From assembly GCA_003117195.1 (NCBI GenBank), contig BDSI01000003.1:2261551-2325550 (forward strand): 64,000 bases of DNA. The letters are read 5' to 3'. The number at the start of each line of letters is the position of its first letter. The first letter of the stretch is position 1. The notes below the pieces were generated by a model that worked only from the letters and a program-made list of their open reading frames with translations, did not search any database and was not told the origin of the DNA. A program made the position numbers and the translations under genes. Positions 12,801 to 23,977 of the stretch are shown piece after piece. This stretch comes from Eudorina sp. 2006-703-Eu-15 (lineage: Eukaryota; Chlorophyta; Chlorophyceae; Chlamydomonadales; Volvocaceae).

Positions 12801-14966
12801 GTAACTGTGACGGCCTGGGTAGAGGCGGTCCACCCTCCCGTGGGTGTGCCCGGGTTCGTTTCCCTTTTTTCTCTTTCCTCTTTTCGATTGAACCCCCCCC
12901 CCCTCCCGTTGCCTCCGCCGTCCGCCCTCCCCTCCCCTCCCCTGGCATGTTGATCCGCCTCCCTCCTCATGCGGCCATGCAGGCCTGGTGTGCGACCGGG
13001 GCCTTACGCTGGGCGACCTGATCGGTGTGCTCAATCAGGTGGGGGCGGGGGCTCGGGGGCGGGGATGGGGGGAGTGTCAGGGGCCCCCTAAAATGGGGGC
13101 CGGGGGGACGGCTGGTTGCCACACCAAAGCTCAGATCGGTTCAGGTGGGAAGGTCAGGTCAGGGCGGTGGGGCGATTGCCCCCCAGGAACCACTGGCAGC
13201 GCGGGTAAGCTACTGCCTGGTACGGCGATGCGCGTGAGGAACCGCGTGCCTGGGTGCCGGGTGCCGGGTGCCGGGTGCTGGGTGCTGGGTGCCGGGTGCT
13301 GGGTGTGCGGTCCCCCACCAGCAGCGGCCGCGTCCGGGTGGTCGTCGCAGCAGCACCGGTGGGCGCAGCCTCAGTGCCTCACCCGCCACCCCACCCCCAC
13401 CCGCCACCCCACCCCCACCCGCCACCCCACCCCCCACCCGCCACCCCACCCCCCACCCGCCACCCCACCCCCACCCGCCACCCCACCCCCACCCGCCACC
13501 CCACCCCCACCGCCACCCCACCCGCCACCCCCCACCCCACCCCCACCCGCCACCCCACCCCCACCCGCCACCCACCCGCCACCCGCCACCCCACCGCCAC
13601 CCCCCACCCCATGCGCCACCCGCCACCCCACCCGCCACCCCCCACCCCACCCGGCCGCACCACCCCACCCGGCCGCACCACCCCACCCGGCCGCACCACC
13701 CCACCCGGCCGCACCACCCACACTCCCCCCGCGCCGTCCCGCACTTCCGTCACTCCGCAGTTCTTCAGCCGCCTGGGCCTCAAGAAGCTGCGCTTCAAGC
13801 CCGCCTTCAACCCCTACACGGAGCCGTCCATGGAGATCTTCAGGTGGGGGCCGGGGGGCAGGGTGGGACTGGGGCGCGGGACTGCGGGAGAGGTGGGGGG
13901 TGGGACTGGGGCGCGGGTTCTGCTCGCGTACTGCTGCGCTCTTCCCTGTGCAGACCGACATGCCTGCATGCAGCTGTTACAACCCCCTTAAATGCAATGC
14001 GGCACTGATCTCTGCACCGGGGCCCCCCTCCCCGCAACCCGCCATACACCGGGTGTATCCAGTTACTCGGAGCAGCTGGGCAAGTGGATGGAGGTGGGTA
14101 ACAGCGGCATGTTCCGGCCGGAGATGCTCCGACCCATGGGTCTGCCAGAGGACGTCAACGTCATCGCCTGGGGCCTCTCCCTGGAGCGCCCCACCATGAT
14201 TCTGTACGGCATCGACAACATCCGCGACCTGTTCGGACACAAGGTGGGTGGGTACCGGCGAGCTCCTTCCCCCCCTTCACCATCAGAGTCGGGGGCGAGG
14301 ACGTGGGAGGGAGAGGCTCACCATCTATGGGGTCATGGCCCGATGTGTTTTTTATTGCGGCGTTGAGGTGTGGAGGTGTCTTGCCGCCTTTGGCGGTGGG
14401 GCCTGCTGGGGCTTGCCCTGGTATAAACCGTCGACCCCTTTGGGGTCTGCTGTAACATTCATTCATTCATTCATTCATTCATTCATTCATTCATTCATTC
14501 ATTCATTCATTCATTCATTCATTCATTCATTCATTCATTCATTCATTCATTCATTCATTCATTCATTCATTCATTCATTCATTCATTCATTCATTCATTC
14601 ATTCATTCATTCATTCATTCATTCATTCATTCATTCATTCATTCATTCATTCATTCATTCATTCATTCATTCATTCATTCATTCATTCATTCATTCATTC
14701 ATTCATTCATTCATTCATTCATTCATCTATCACGGTCCCACGCCCCAAGGCCGTCCTCTCCATCCCTTGCTCCTGCCTTCGACATCTTGCACCCTGCTCT
14801 TCTTGTTGTCCTGGCCTGCTCGCCTTCGACCCACCACCTCCTAACCCCTTTCCCCCCTCCTAACACTCTCTCCCCTCTCCTGCCCTCCACTCCTGCCGGC
14901 CCCCCACCAACGCAGGTGAGTCTCTCGATGGTCCGCAAGAACCCCATCTGCCGCCTGGGCTTGTGA
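6857..14966 (+). CDS. FARSA: Phenylalanine--tRNA ligase alpha subunit, cytosolic (interrupted by assembly gap)
   Basis: This is the catalytic alpha subunit of the cytosolic alpha2beta2 enzyme that charges tRNA-Phe. Exons: 6857-7009, 7599-7727, 8522-8629, 9641-9756, 10214-10306, 10953-11043, 11341-11402, a gap, then 12046-12193, 12494-12579, 12983-13038, 13761-13843, 14063-14243 and 14916-14966. All visible phases agree. The N-terminus is the winged-helix tRNA-binding region ([20 protein letters not shown]). The class II core shows [18 protein letters not shown] (motif 1 region), [19 protein letters not shown] (motif 2, FRNE), [16 protein letters not shown] and [20 protein letters not shown] (motif 3, invariant Arg). 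It ends in [12 protein letters not shown]. The visible exons give about 451 residues, roughly 50 fewer than the family; the missing part, expected to precede HESGGYGS, falls in the N run at 11585-12045. Intron 2 seems to use a GC donor (AAG|GCAGGC at 7727/7728). Confidence 0.96.
10541..10556 (+). repeat. Interstitial telomere-like motif in intron 5 of the PheRS alpha gene
   Basis: TAGGGTTTTAGGGTTT holds almost two units of TTTTAGGG, the telomeric repeat type of Chlamydomonas. It is short enough to be chance or a repair scar. Confidence 0.5.
10769..10951 (+). repeat. (CCCCT)n-type array forming the polypyrimidine tract of intron 5 of PheRS alpha
   Basis: About 180 bases of CCCCTCCCCT with interspersed CCCT units run up to the acceptor AG at 10951-10952. 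The exon that follows starts at 10953 with the in-phase GTWRNQEF. The pure C/T tract presumably serves as an extreme polypyrimidine tract. Confidence 0.9.
11585..12045. other. Assembly gap (461 N) inside the PheRS alpha gene
   Basis: An unbroken run of N. It removes the end of one intron, probably one whole exon, and the start of the exon that resumes at about 12046. Its content cannot be stated. Confidence 1.
13376..13722 (+). repeat. CCACCC/CCGCCA minisatellite in intron 10 of PheRS alpha
   Basis: A pure C/A-rich tract built from CCACCC, CCGCCA and, near the end, four copies of a unit containing CACCCGGCCGCAC. It ends shortly before the acceptor at 13760. It explains long artefactual open frames on both strands here. 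Confidence 0.9.
14330..14726 (+). mobile_element. SINE/LINE-like element with a (CATT)n tail in intron 12 of PheRS alpha
   Basis: The body at about 14330-14455 matches, in inverse orientation, the sequence at 37245-37385. Both share GCGGCGTTGAGGTGTGGAGG, GGCCTGCTGGGGC and a conserved 3' end, CCCTTTGGGGTCTGCTGTAA here. The body runs directly into about 67 copies of CATT (14456-14726). A conserved 3' end followed by a simple-repeat tail, with other copies cut down to just that end, is the mark of target-primed non-LTR elements. No coding capacity is present. Confidence 0.7.
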
Positions 14967-15743
14967 GCGCACCACCACCCCGGGTGGTCATCGCCACCGC
15001 CACCGCCACCGTCCTTGAGTCCAGTGACACCCATGCCTGAGAAGGCGGGGGTGGTCGGTGGGGTGGGGTGGGGCGGGGAGTGAGGCGACTGGGCCTCCTC
15101 CTCCTCCTCTCTAGGGGGAAGGGAGCCGTCCGGAGCGAAGGGACCCAGCCGGGGGGTAGGGCCGGGCAGCCCGCGTGCTGTGCTGGCTGGGTAGCGTGTG
15201 TTGAATGAGAGACCCGCCCAGAATCGTCCAGAGCCCATGTACTTGGCGCGGCTGGGCAGCGTGTGTGTTTGGGAGCTGAGTCGGCGGAGGAGCGCTCGTT
15301 GGGGACCAAGGGGGGGAGCGGTGGACGCTGCAGGGCGCAAAAGAGGCTGGTGGTGGTGGCGGTGGTGGGGGGCCACTGCGCGGGGTGTGTTCTGCGAGGA
15401 ACCCGCCCAACTCAAACCAGTTACCAGTATACTTGCACGGGCGAGGGATGTGTGTTGCATATCTGACCGGGCCCGACGCTGGCCAAGGGCTGCTAACCCA
15501 GCCCTAACGGAAAGACCGCCGAAGCACTCTCCTCCTTTGCGGGGGAAGGAGAAGGGCGTGTGAGTGTTTGTATGTAGAAATTGAGGGCGCGGACATGAGA
15601 GGGGAGAGTGAGCGCGGGGCGCCGTACAGACATGGAAGTCGTGGAGGTGGATTGGCGGGTGGGGGTTTGGCGATGACGAGGAGTGGGTAGATGCTTGTCA
15701 TTGGGCCTTGCCTATCTGTGCGCCAGTCCGCGCTTTTGGATGA

Positions 15744-16103
15744 TATGATGGGACACCCAACGGCATTGCAACCGTCGTTGCCCGAAGCCTCCTAACGAAC
15801 TCTGCAGTATTCCTCTGGTTACATTCGTTCGAAAACAACACGCCCTGCAACGACATGCGCGGCAAACCACTCTGCTACGACCTGCAAGGGACACCCGTTA
15901 GCATTTTGTTCGACGCTGGACCAGTGGCCGGTTGTTGCTGCAATGTCCAAACCGGCAGAAGGCCGGTTGACACCGTAATGACCACTTCGTTGCAACCACC
16001 AAGCGCCCCACGCGGCCCACCAGGGCCCACCCGCAGGGTGCATTTACCCGGGCGGGCGGGCGGGGACTATGCCCCGGCAGAGGGGCAACAGCAAGTAATA
16101 TGA
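15744..16103 (+). CDS. Possible orphan exon or short ORF, function unknown
   Basis: A frame following TGA at 15741-15743 stays open to 16103 and has protein-like composition, with segments such as GIATVVARSLLTNSAVFLWL, NNTPCNDMRGKPLCYDLQG and VSILFDAGPVAGCCC. The first ATG is at 15855; an acceptor-like CTCTGCAG lies at about 15800-15807. I do not recognise the family. It could be one exon of a decayed gene or chance. Confidence 0.25.
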   Translation, partial: YDGTPNGIATVVARSLLTNSAVFLWLHSFENNTPCNDMRGKPLCYDLQGTPVSILFDAGPVAGCCCNVQTGRRPVDTVMTTSLQPPSAPRGPPGPTRRVHLPGRAGGDYAPAEGQQQVI

Positions 16104-17567
16104 TTAGCAACAACGGCAGATACCGAGTAGCAACCCAGCCGCCGTTGAACAAGCTGCGACGGCTCTCCCACGCCGTACAAAGGCGTACCTAAGTACAACC
16201 CGAATTCATTACACCATTCGTCGCTAGAACCTGACTTCCCTGCTATTCATACTTCATTGCTAGAGAAGTCAACATGGACTGAGATCAGCTGCGATATATT
16301 TCTCAGTGTCCAGAGAGCCAGCCGACGGATTCAGGGCCACACATCAGCATGCATTCGGTGCTTACGAGTGGCTACCTAACGTGCGTTACAAACGAGAACC
16401 GGTAGTAGGTTTGAGGCGCTACGCGAAAAAAATTCCGATATGTGTGGACGTACCGTACAACTGTTGATCACCTGCATCGCAAGGATTCTGTGACCATACT
16501 TTTATGGAATGAAATAAGAGGATCCTAAAATAGAATACTGGCCCATGGCAAATACCTGCAAACATGTCACAGACGCATTCACCTCCGTCGGTTACGCGTC
16601 GCGGCGTGCCCGTGTTTGGCGACCCATGGCTTGCCAACACCTCTCAGTCGCAAATCCCAAACTGATCGCATTCGCAATATTACACTCGTGAAATAAAAGC
16701 GTGCCAAGCACTGTATCATGAATCCTTCTTGCGACCCTACAGCGGTTCCACGGGCCTTGTACTTGCACTAGCAAGCTGCACGCCTGACTTACCATCTATG
16801 TTTCCCACTTCAGGAGTAAAAGGCAGGTACGAGCTGCAAAGCGTTTGATTGTGAACTGCGCAGCGGCAGCAGTACACGGACACGTGCCGACACGGACACG
16901 GGGCGGCAGCACGCGTCGCGGGTTTGCAGGTCGTGCGCCTCGTCACGGTGTATAAGGTAGAGGGGCTGAGAGAGGTGTGTGTACCCGGGGTGTATCCCAA
17001 AACTCTTTGCTCTTTCTTCTCTCAACGCGTCCCATCGCGACGGACTACACGCACAACGCCGAATAATCTGCGACCGTCAGCGAGAACACCTGCTGCCCCA
17101 ACCAACCCGAACCAACCCCCTCCAACCTTGACCAACCCTGACCAACGCTGACAAGCCGTGTATCACCGTGCAAGTACTGACTTTATAATTACAGCCTGTC
17201 AGGAGGGATTATTCCGACTGGAGAAGGTTGAAACAGTAATATTAAAAGCTGGGCCCGGTGCTGTCGGGCTCCGTCGACAGTTGGCCAGTCGCACATCCGA
17301 TGCGCTTGGCTGGCGTACAAATTTGCGATTTGCATGTACGGTTTTGGCATGCAGCTAACGGGCCGGGGCTGGTGACCATTATTCGTAATGCGCCTTCTGG
17401 ATGCCAGGTAGCTTAAAAGCTGTAGCGCTGCCACAACGTGTATTGATCAATGTAAGCACAAAGCACATTGAAGTATTTCATTTATGTCTTGACGTTGGTC
17501 TTCGTTTGCATGATACTTTCGGATCCGCTCTGCTCGCCCGTTCAGCGCTCACACATTTCACGTACAG

Positions 17568-17574
17568 TATATAT
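17568..17574 (+). promoter_or_regulatory. TATA-like box of GRDP copy A
   Basis: A TATATAT-type motif lies about 60 bases before the ATG at 17634, and copy B has AATATAT at the same distance. Conservation of position in the two diverged upstream regions supports it as the core promoter. Confidence 0.45.
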
Positions 17575-17633
17575 CTCACAACATTTGGAGCACGTCCAGC
17601 GTTCTCTGACATAGTATTCGTCGGATAGATTTA

Positions 17634-20600
17634 ATGCATCCCATTAATGGGGCCGAGCGGCTTGCTGGGCAGGCACCAGCAAGTCAGTGCGTCAGCCTTC
17701 TGCGTTTGTTGCACGCTGTTGACTGCTTTCCAAGAGGTATATCCCGTGCAATATGTTACCTTGCCAACTTCAACCTCTAATCAGTTCTTTCCTCATGCTT
17801 CAGGGGGCCTTTACACGGGGTACTACGCTGTGGCAGCCGCGACCCGCTATGAACACTTCTGGGTGGATCTCATGAGGATCAGCAGCAAGACAATAACTCC
17901 ACCGTTGGATGTGGCCTTCGCCTGGTAAGGCGCGGCGAAGGTCAATTTGACAACGGTTGCGAGGAAGGCCCTCGAGAAGCAACGAAAGGCGGGGATTTTT
18001 CTGGCACATGACGTTTCTTGTGGATGTCATACTGGCTTCAGCTTGCCGGAATCCGCATGCAGGCGAATCCGCTGACGGTTTTCGTCTGGCACCCGCCCGG
18101 CAGGTTCGTCCACCGGCAGGATCCTGCAGCGTACCAGAGAGACCTACTCGCCAGGGCGACGACTGCCATCTATCCGGATGTCCAGCAGGCTTTCAGCTTC
18201 GGACCTCGGTACTCGGACTGCATCCTGTGGAACACCGTAGCCGGCAAGAAGCACGCCGCTTGGCCGCCTCCCGCGCCGGGATCACCCCTTGGCCACGTGG
18301 GTTCGCCTCTTGCCTTTCTGAAGCCACTGGTAAGGGCATGTGCGGGTAGTTACTTCTCGCGCCCTGTAACCAGCTCCTCGGGCCTGTGCTTGAGTGTAAA
18401 CTCGTGGGCCGAACTGTCCACGTGTCTGTGCTGCCTTGGAATGGATGCCATCGTTGATGCGCCCCCGTGCGTCCTTCCGCCCCACAGACCGCCGCGATGG
18501 GCCAGTTCTCGCGCATGCTCCGCTCCTGGTTGCGGCCGCACTTCCTGGACGTGGACTTCCTCACACGCGCGCAGGACAGGTAAACACGGGGCAGTACGCG
18601 TACGGCAAAGCGGGTGAAGGCATCAGAGGGGTTTTGCCACCTCGGTACCTTCGGTTCAGCTCCAGCGAGAGGATGTATCTACCTCATGTTCCCTCCCATG
18701 TTCCCTCCCATGTTCCCTCCCGTGGCATCTGAGTGTCGCACTGCCTTGCCCCGTGTTCGGACACCCTCAGGTACGCCCGCCTGGTGGAGCTCCACGCGGC
18801 GCACCCGGACCTGACTCTGGTGCCCACCGCCGACATCGCCCTGGTGTGGCACACCCACCTGGGCCTGAGTGGGGACTACGCGGCCATGTGGACCAAGATG
18901 TACGGCCTGAAGATGGAGCCCTGGCGCCCTGACTACCTCTACCTCAACGACCCGGCCCAGCTGGCGGCTGCGTACGGCGAGACGAAGCGGCTGTACGAGC
19001 AAACCTTTGGTAAGCCCACACTCGGTCACGACGGACTTGGCGGACATTCCTAATCGCTCCATCGGTCCCGAGAGACGGCGGACCAAGCCGCTGTGGGATA
19101 CACGACCATCCGACAGAAATGTAGTACCACATGTTCCGTTGCTTTGACCAACCGCCCAGGCGAGCCGTACGACAGCCCCGACACGGCCTGGCTGGCGGAC
19201 TCGGTGCCGTACCCGTTGGTGACGGCCGCCAACCCGCTGGCCTTTGCGCTGCGGGTGTACGACAACAATCCGGAGGAGGCGCGGCAGCAGCGTGCCATCG
19301 AGGCTGCGTGCCGCGCCGTTGATGTGCCCGTACCCCCGCCGGGAATGGCGGTGGCCCGAGGGGGGGGGCACGCGCTGTATGCCGCGTGGCTGGCGGCCAA
19401 GAGGGCGGAGGCGGCTTTCGATGACGTCACGTGCAACCGCTGCTGCCTGTGCTTCACTAACCAAAAGGACGACGTCAAGGTTGTCAAGTGAGTGACGTTG
19501 CGGCCGCTCGGACAACTGCTATTCGCGAGGAGCGAGGCAGGGGCGAGGCCTTTATTCGGCTCCATTTCAACGTAAACATTGTACGGTATTCACAATAATC
19601 ACCCGATCCGGTTACGTTCCGCCGTACGGTTGCCGTATCGCAGGGAGGCAATCGCCGCGCTCGTCTCCATGGAGTACTTTCTGAACCTGCCGGACATTGA
19701 CACGGTGGGGCACAGGGAGGGTCGGGAACTGAGGGGGAGAGTGCTGTACAGAGGTTACCGTAGGTGATGTAACGGTTGTGCAGCTGGGAGGCCGTTTCGG
19801 CCGTGTGTGCCGAGGAGTATACGCGGGACTTCAAGGGCACCCACCTGCTAATGTAGGCTATCATGAGGCAGTGGACCGCTGGATGAATGCTGTTTTGTCG
19901 TTGGGACGGACCCGTGTTGCAGGGGTGGGCCCATCCGGGCTGTCCGCTGTGGTGCTTGTGACTGTGGCTTTGTGAGCCGCCACCCCTCTATCAGCCTGGG
20001 GCCCACAGCATCTCGAACTCTAGCAAAGCGCACGTCACATGAACTTTGTTGGTGCTGTTATTATTACAGATGGCCTGATTGCCCCCCTCCCTCCCTGCGC
20101 CGCCCCCTCTCCGTCCCAATCCAGCACCCCTACCTGGCGGCCATCACGATCCGCAAGGGACTGTGGACACCCTCGACGCAGGCGCCTCCAGGTGGGCAGG
20201 CGGGAACATCCCGGGTACGGATTGCCGCGCTGGGCAGTACGAATTGTTGCCCGTGTACTTCAACCGAGTACAAATCTATACAATCTAGGGTTGTTTCGTG
20301 TGACCCTCCGCTCCGTTCGTTACTGCGCTGCCCAGCACCGCATTCACTCACCCGACGGACTGCGACGAAACTTCAAGTCCAGCCTCGGCAGCACACGTGA
20401 CCCGACCGCCCCCCTTTTCTCTCCTTTTGCTCCCTCTCGTGCCCTCCCGCCCTCGGTTTTCCAATCTGACTCCCTCTCGTGCCCTCCCGCCCTCGGTTTT
20501 CCAATCTGACCCCCTCCCTGCGTTCCGATTTCCCATTCGCCAGCTGCCACATCGGGTCCGGACGCCCACGTGGAGTTCTCGCCCATGGACCCCGAGAACT

Positions 20601-21109
20601 ACCTCAACGGCCGCGGATCCTTCCTGCTCAAGGGCCTGGCGCAGGTGCTCATGGAGACGTCCGCGACCGTGGCGCAGGGCGCCGCACCGGCACCAACCCC
20701 GCAGCCGGGCAAGGCCAGTGCGCCGTCGTCCTCGAATCCGCGGCTGTGGGTGCTGCTGCGGCAAGGGGGTATCGTGGCAAGGGCGCTGCAGCTGCTGGGA
20801 GACGCCGAGCAGCTGTCCTCGCGACGCGATGTCGGATACATGCAGCGCGCCTACCAGGTTCGAAGGCGGCATTACGACAGCTGCATGGTGTACGGCACGT
20901 GCGACTACTATACGACGACAACGCTGTACATGGCGGCGGTGTCGTACGAGACGACGTACTACGGCGGTGGTGGTGGTGGTTACGGGGGCGGTTGGAGCGG
21001 GGGTGGTGGTGACGGGGGCGGATGGGGCGGGGGCGGTTGCGATGGGGGTGGTGGAGGCGGCGGCGGCGGGGGCGGCTGTGGAGGGGGCGGCGGCTGCGGC
21101 GGCGGTTGA
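17634..21109 (+). CDS. GRDP-like glycine-rich domain protein (DUF1399 family), copy A
   Basis: Nine phase-compatible exons: 17634-17736, 17804-17924, 18104-18329, 18488-18579, 18771-19009, 19160-19487, 19644-19704, 20125-20191 and 20544-21109, coding 600 residues. Two DUF1399-type repeats are visible: LDVAFAWFVHRQDPAAYQRD at about residue 69-88 and PTADIALVWHTHLGLSGDY at about 198-216. Both carry the signature aromatic-x-x-His after an acidic-hydrophobic strand, as in plant GRDP proteins. A cysteine pair region (CNRCCLCF) lies near residue 375. The last exon ends in about 50 residues of Gly with Tyr, Trp and Cys (from about residue 550), again typical of the family. Plant GRDPs are linked to stress responses; the biochemical role is unknown, and none is assigned here. 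The joint of exons 7 and 8 is the least certain; a possible extra exon is listed at 19784-19856. Confidence 0.85.
19784..19856 (+). other. Candidate extra exon present only in GRDP copy A
   Basis: After an acceptor-like TTGTGCAG the sequence encodes WEAVSAVCAEEYTRDF, then KGTHLLM and TAG at 19854-19856. It lies in intron 7. It would join in phase only if exon 7 extended to an AG|GTGATG donor near 19763, and would then end the protein early. No counterpart exists in copy B. It may be an alternative terminal exon or a remnant. Confidence 0.3.
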
Positions 21110-23977
21110 TAATAGTAGGCAAGTTGCGTATTGTGGGGGTGACACTTTTATCCCATTTTATTATTTTGCATCCCATAACATTGGGAGTGAACAGGAAAGG
21201 GAGCGATCGAGCAGTGTGCTTGCGGTAAGATGTCTTACCTGCGAAACTCGGTTCGGAGCGAATTGCCAACATGGGAAGCTCGGAAGCGGGCGGTCTTGTG
21301 CCAACATTGGTGGCCGGCTGTCCTCTCGGGCGGCCGCCGCTGGAGCCGCGGCGCCCCGCCAAGTCGCGATCGGTGCGACGAGGAGCTTACCGTACGACAA
21401 TTGTTACCATTATTCGTACGACATCTGTTACCACCAACATTTAATCAGGCCTATTGGCGCACCCCATGCAGGAGGGCACCTGTACATGTGTTCCAGATTA
21501 AGGACGTGCCTGAGGAGTTCACTAGGGATGTGGATGAGCGGATACACCAGGATAGGGCGGACCTCAGAAGGGATGTGTTGGACGTTTGGTGTACGAACGA
21601 ACACAATCGTTGGACTCGCATCTTGGTGTGTACGGGGGGTGCGAGGGCCAGAAGACGCACACGGGATGGATGCACCAGTGCCTAGAGCTTATTAGTCACG
21701 TAATTGCGCGGCTGCTTTGTCTGGGTGGTTTGTTTCGTGTTTGCCCTTACCGCCCCGCTAATGTCTTTTTTTCGCTCCGCGATTTGAGCAGGCCGCAAGC
21801 GGGCCCAGCAGGCGCCTCGTATAATGAACCCCTACCAAGGACGGCGCACCCGGCCCGCAGCCACCCCACCCGCCGCGGGCGTGCTTCGTTGCCGTGTTGG
21901 CGGAGAGGAAGAATGCCGCGGGTCCGGTAGGCACCCATGACGCCTTTGTGGGTTCCGCTGAGACATTTATTTCCATCAGATTCATTCCTCTTTTGAGAAC
22001 CCCTCGCCCCACAACTTGAGTGGGAACGGGGTGGTTCCCTGGTAGAGTGGACGCGGGGGGTGCTTGGGTGCGCTTTCGACGCCATGCATGGTGGCGCGGA
22101 TCGATCCATTTATGCAGTGTGTGGTGAGGAGGCTGAGGCTGTCACCGATGACCCGCGGGGTCCACTGAAACATAGCCAACAACATTCCGCAGCGAGCCTA
22201 GCTAGTGACGGAGCCATGTTCGACACCCATGCTAGACAACCTTACGCACCTGCAGGCACATGCACCACCTGTCCGACAAACACACACCGATAATGCATCG
22301 ACATGCCTTGCCGCATCTGTTGTCGTCCCAAAGCAGTGCAAATGCTGCTTACGCCCATGCATTGTACTGCACCCGGCCGCCTTGACAATCAAAGGCTTAT
22401 CAGCCTGGCCATCAGGCAGTAAACGTCTATAGGTTTCAAGATTTCAACCCTTGCCCATGTCTCTGCCGCATGCCCAACGCATACCGGTAAGTAGCTTTTG
22501 CGTTGCTTAAGGCGCGACGGGAAACACGATACCGGTATGAACCTGTATGTGTCGACGCATTTCTTGTATTTCAAGAGTAGATTTTGATGCAATGCGTATA
22601 ATAAGAGGAACACGGAGGAACCTACAACATGCTATAGCCCGTTTGGGACTTGTGTTCACGAAACGATGCGCTTATGCGCGCAGATAACAAGTATTCTATT
22701 CAAAAATTTTATCGATCACCTGGGCTGCCTTGAAGCGATTAGAGCGTTCTACTGTGCCATGCCCCAGGGTGTGGATCTGAACAGGTCCGAATTTCCGTCA
22801 GTTGCACCGCCAAGGCCAGCTGCGGGCGGTTTCATCCCCAATCGCCATCCAATAGTTTCACGCCGTGAGACGATGTCAGTCACTGCTTCATTCAGTGGAC
22901 GGTGACCGGCCACGCAGACATGTCATGGACGCATCCGATTGCGCATCGCGGTGTGCCCGTGGTTGGCGACCGATGCATGGCAAACAGACACCTCTCTGTC
23001 GCCGATCCGGAACTGTGCGCATTCACATTGCACATTGTTGAGCTCGTTTAGTATAAGCGTGCCAAGGTTGATTTGGCCGGTTGGATGACACTGCATCACG
23101 ACGTGTACTTGCGGTCGTACAGCGGGTCACGCATCACTTCATCACCACGCTAGCAAGCTGCACACCAGACTTATCAGGCTTGGCTACCATCCATGTTTCC
23201 CACCTTAGGAATAATAGGTAGGTAAGAGCTGCAAAACGATTGATTGTGAATGAATTTACGCTTAGAGGCTGAGACGGGCTGAGCAACAGCAGTAGACGGA
23301 CACGTACGGACACGGGTCGCTCAATCATCTTCAGCACGTGTCCTGGGTCTGCAGATCATGCACCTCATTACGGTGTGAAAGGTAGAGGGTCTGAGAAAGA
23401 GGTGTGTACCCCAACCCTCTTTCTTGTCTCAACGCGTCCCATCGCCCGGTCGCTACCCGTCAGCACTAGCGAGAATACCTGCCCATTACTTACCCAAAGG
23501 CGTGCATCTCCAGCAGTGACCGACTTTGCTACAGCCAGTCATAAGGGACTACTCCGACTGGAGAAGGTCGACTCTGTATTTGTTGCCCACTGGGCCTAGC
23601 TCCGCTGACGGCAGGCCGACGGTTGTGCCCGTTGCAAGAGGAGATCCGAGTTTCGATCTCACACCTGATACTCTTCGCTTGAATTTGCACACTAGAAACT
23701 TACAATATTGATCTGGTTTATACATCGGTTCAGGGCGGGTGCATATTCTAGATGCGCCTTTTGAATGCCGGTTTTAAACTGTAGCGTCTGACACAACGTG
23801 TACATATATTAAGAAAACAGTATCTCGTATTTTGTCTCGATGTTGGTCTTCGTTTGCATGATACGGTACGTTCGGATCCGCTCTATTCGCCCGTTCTCTC
23901 AGTTAACGTACAATATATCTCACTACTTTTGGAGCAGTTGCAACATTTCTTGACATAGCTTTCGTCAGATAGTTACA
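21110..23977. other. Spacer between GRDP copies A and B
   Basis: 21230-21790 is homologous to 27630-28220 downstream of copy B, and about 22890-23977 is homologous to 16540-17633 upstream of copy A, so the middle (about 21800-22880) is the only stretch that I could not pair. It holds two short dispersed-repeat pieces (about 21815-21870 and 22149-22180). No gene is evident. Confidence 0.5.
23912..23918 (+). promoter_or_regulatory. TATA-like box of GRDP copy B
   Basis: AATATAT lies about 60 bases before the ATG at 23978, at the same position as the TATA-like motif of copy A and followed by the shared words TCTCAC and TTTGGAGCA. Confidence 0.4.

Larger units (their letters stand above)
14967..17633. 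other. Intergenic spacer between PheRS alpha and GRDP copy A
   Basis: The first 700 bases are G/C-rich and look like a 3' UTR. An open frame without splice context lies at 15744-16103 (separate entry). From about 16540 onward the sequence is recognisably homologous to 22890-23977, so the tandem duplication that made the GRDP pair began near here. Confidence 0.5.

Noticed and set aside
13210..14008. His/Pro/Thr or Gly/Val/Trp-rich open frames of 160-250 codons
   Set aside because: They are translations of the CCACCC minisatellite in PheRS intron 10.
14248..14844. Open frame with about 30 repeats of Phe-Ile-His-Ser
   Set aside because: It is a reading of the CATT tail; it contains no independent coding signal.
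20348..21145. 265-codon Thr/Ala-rich open frame on the minus strand
   Set aside because: It is the antisense shadow of the last GRDP exon and its glycine-coding GGC/GGT tract.
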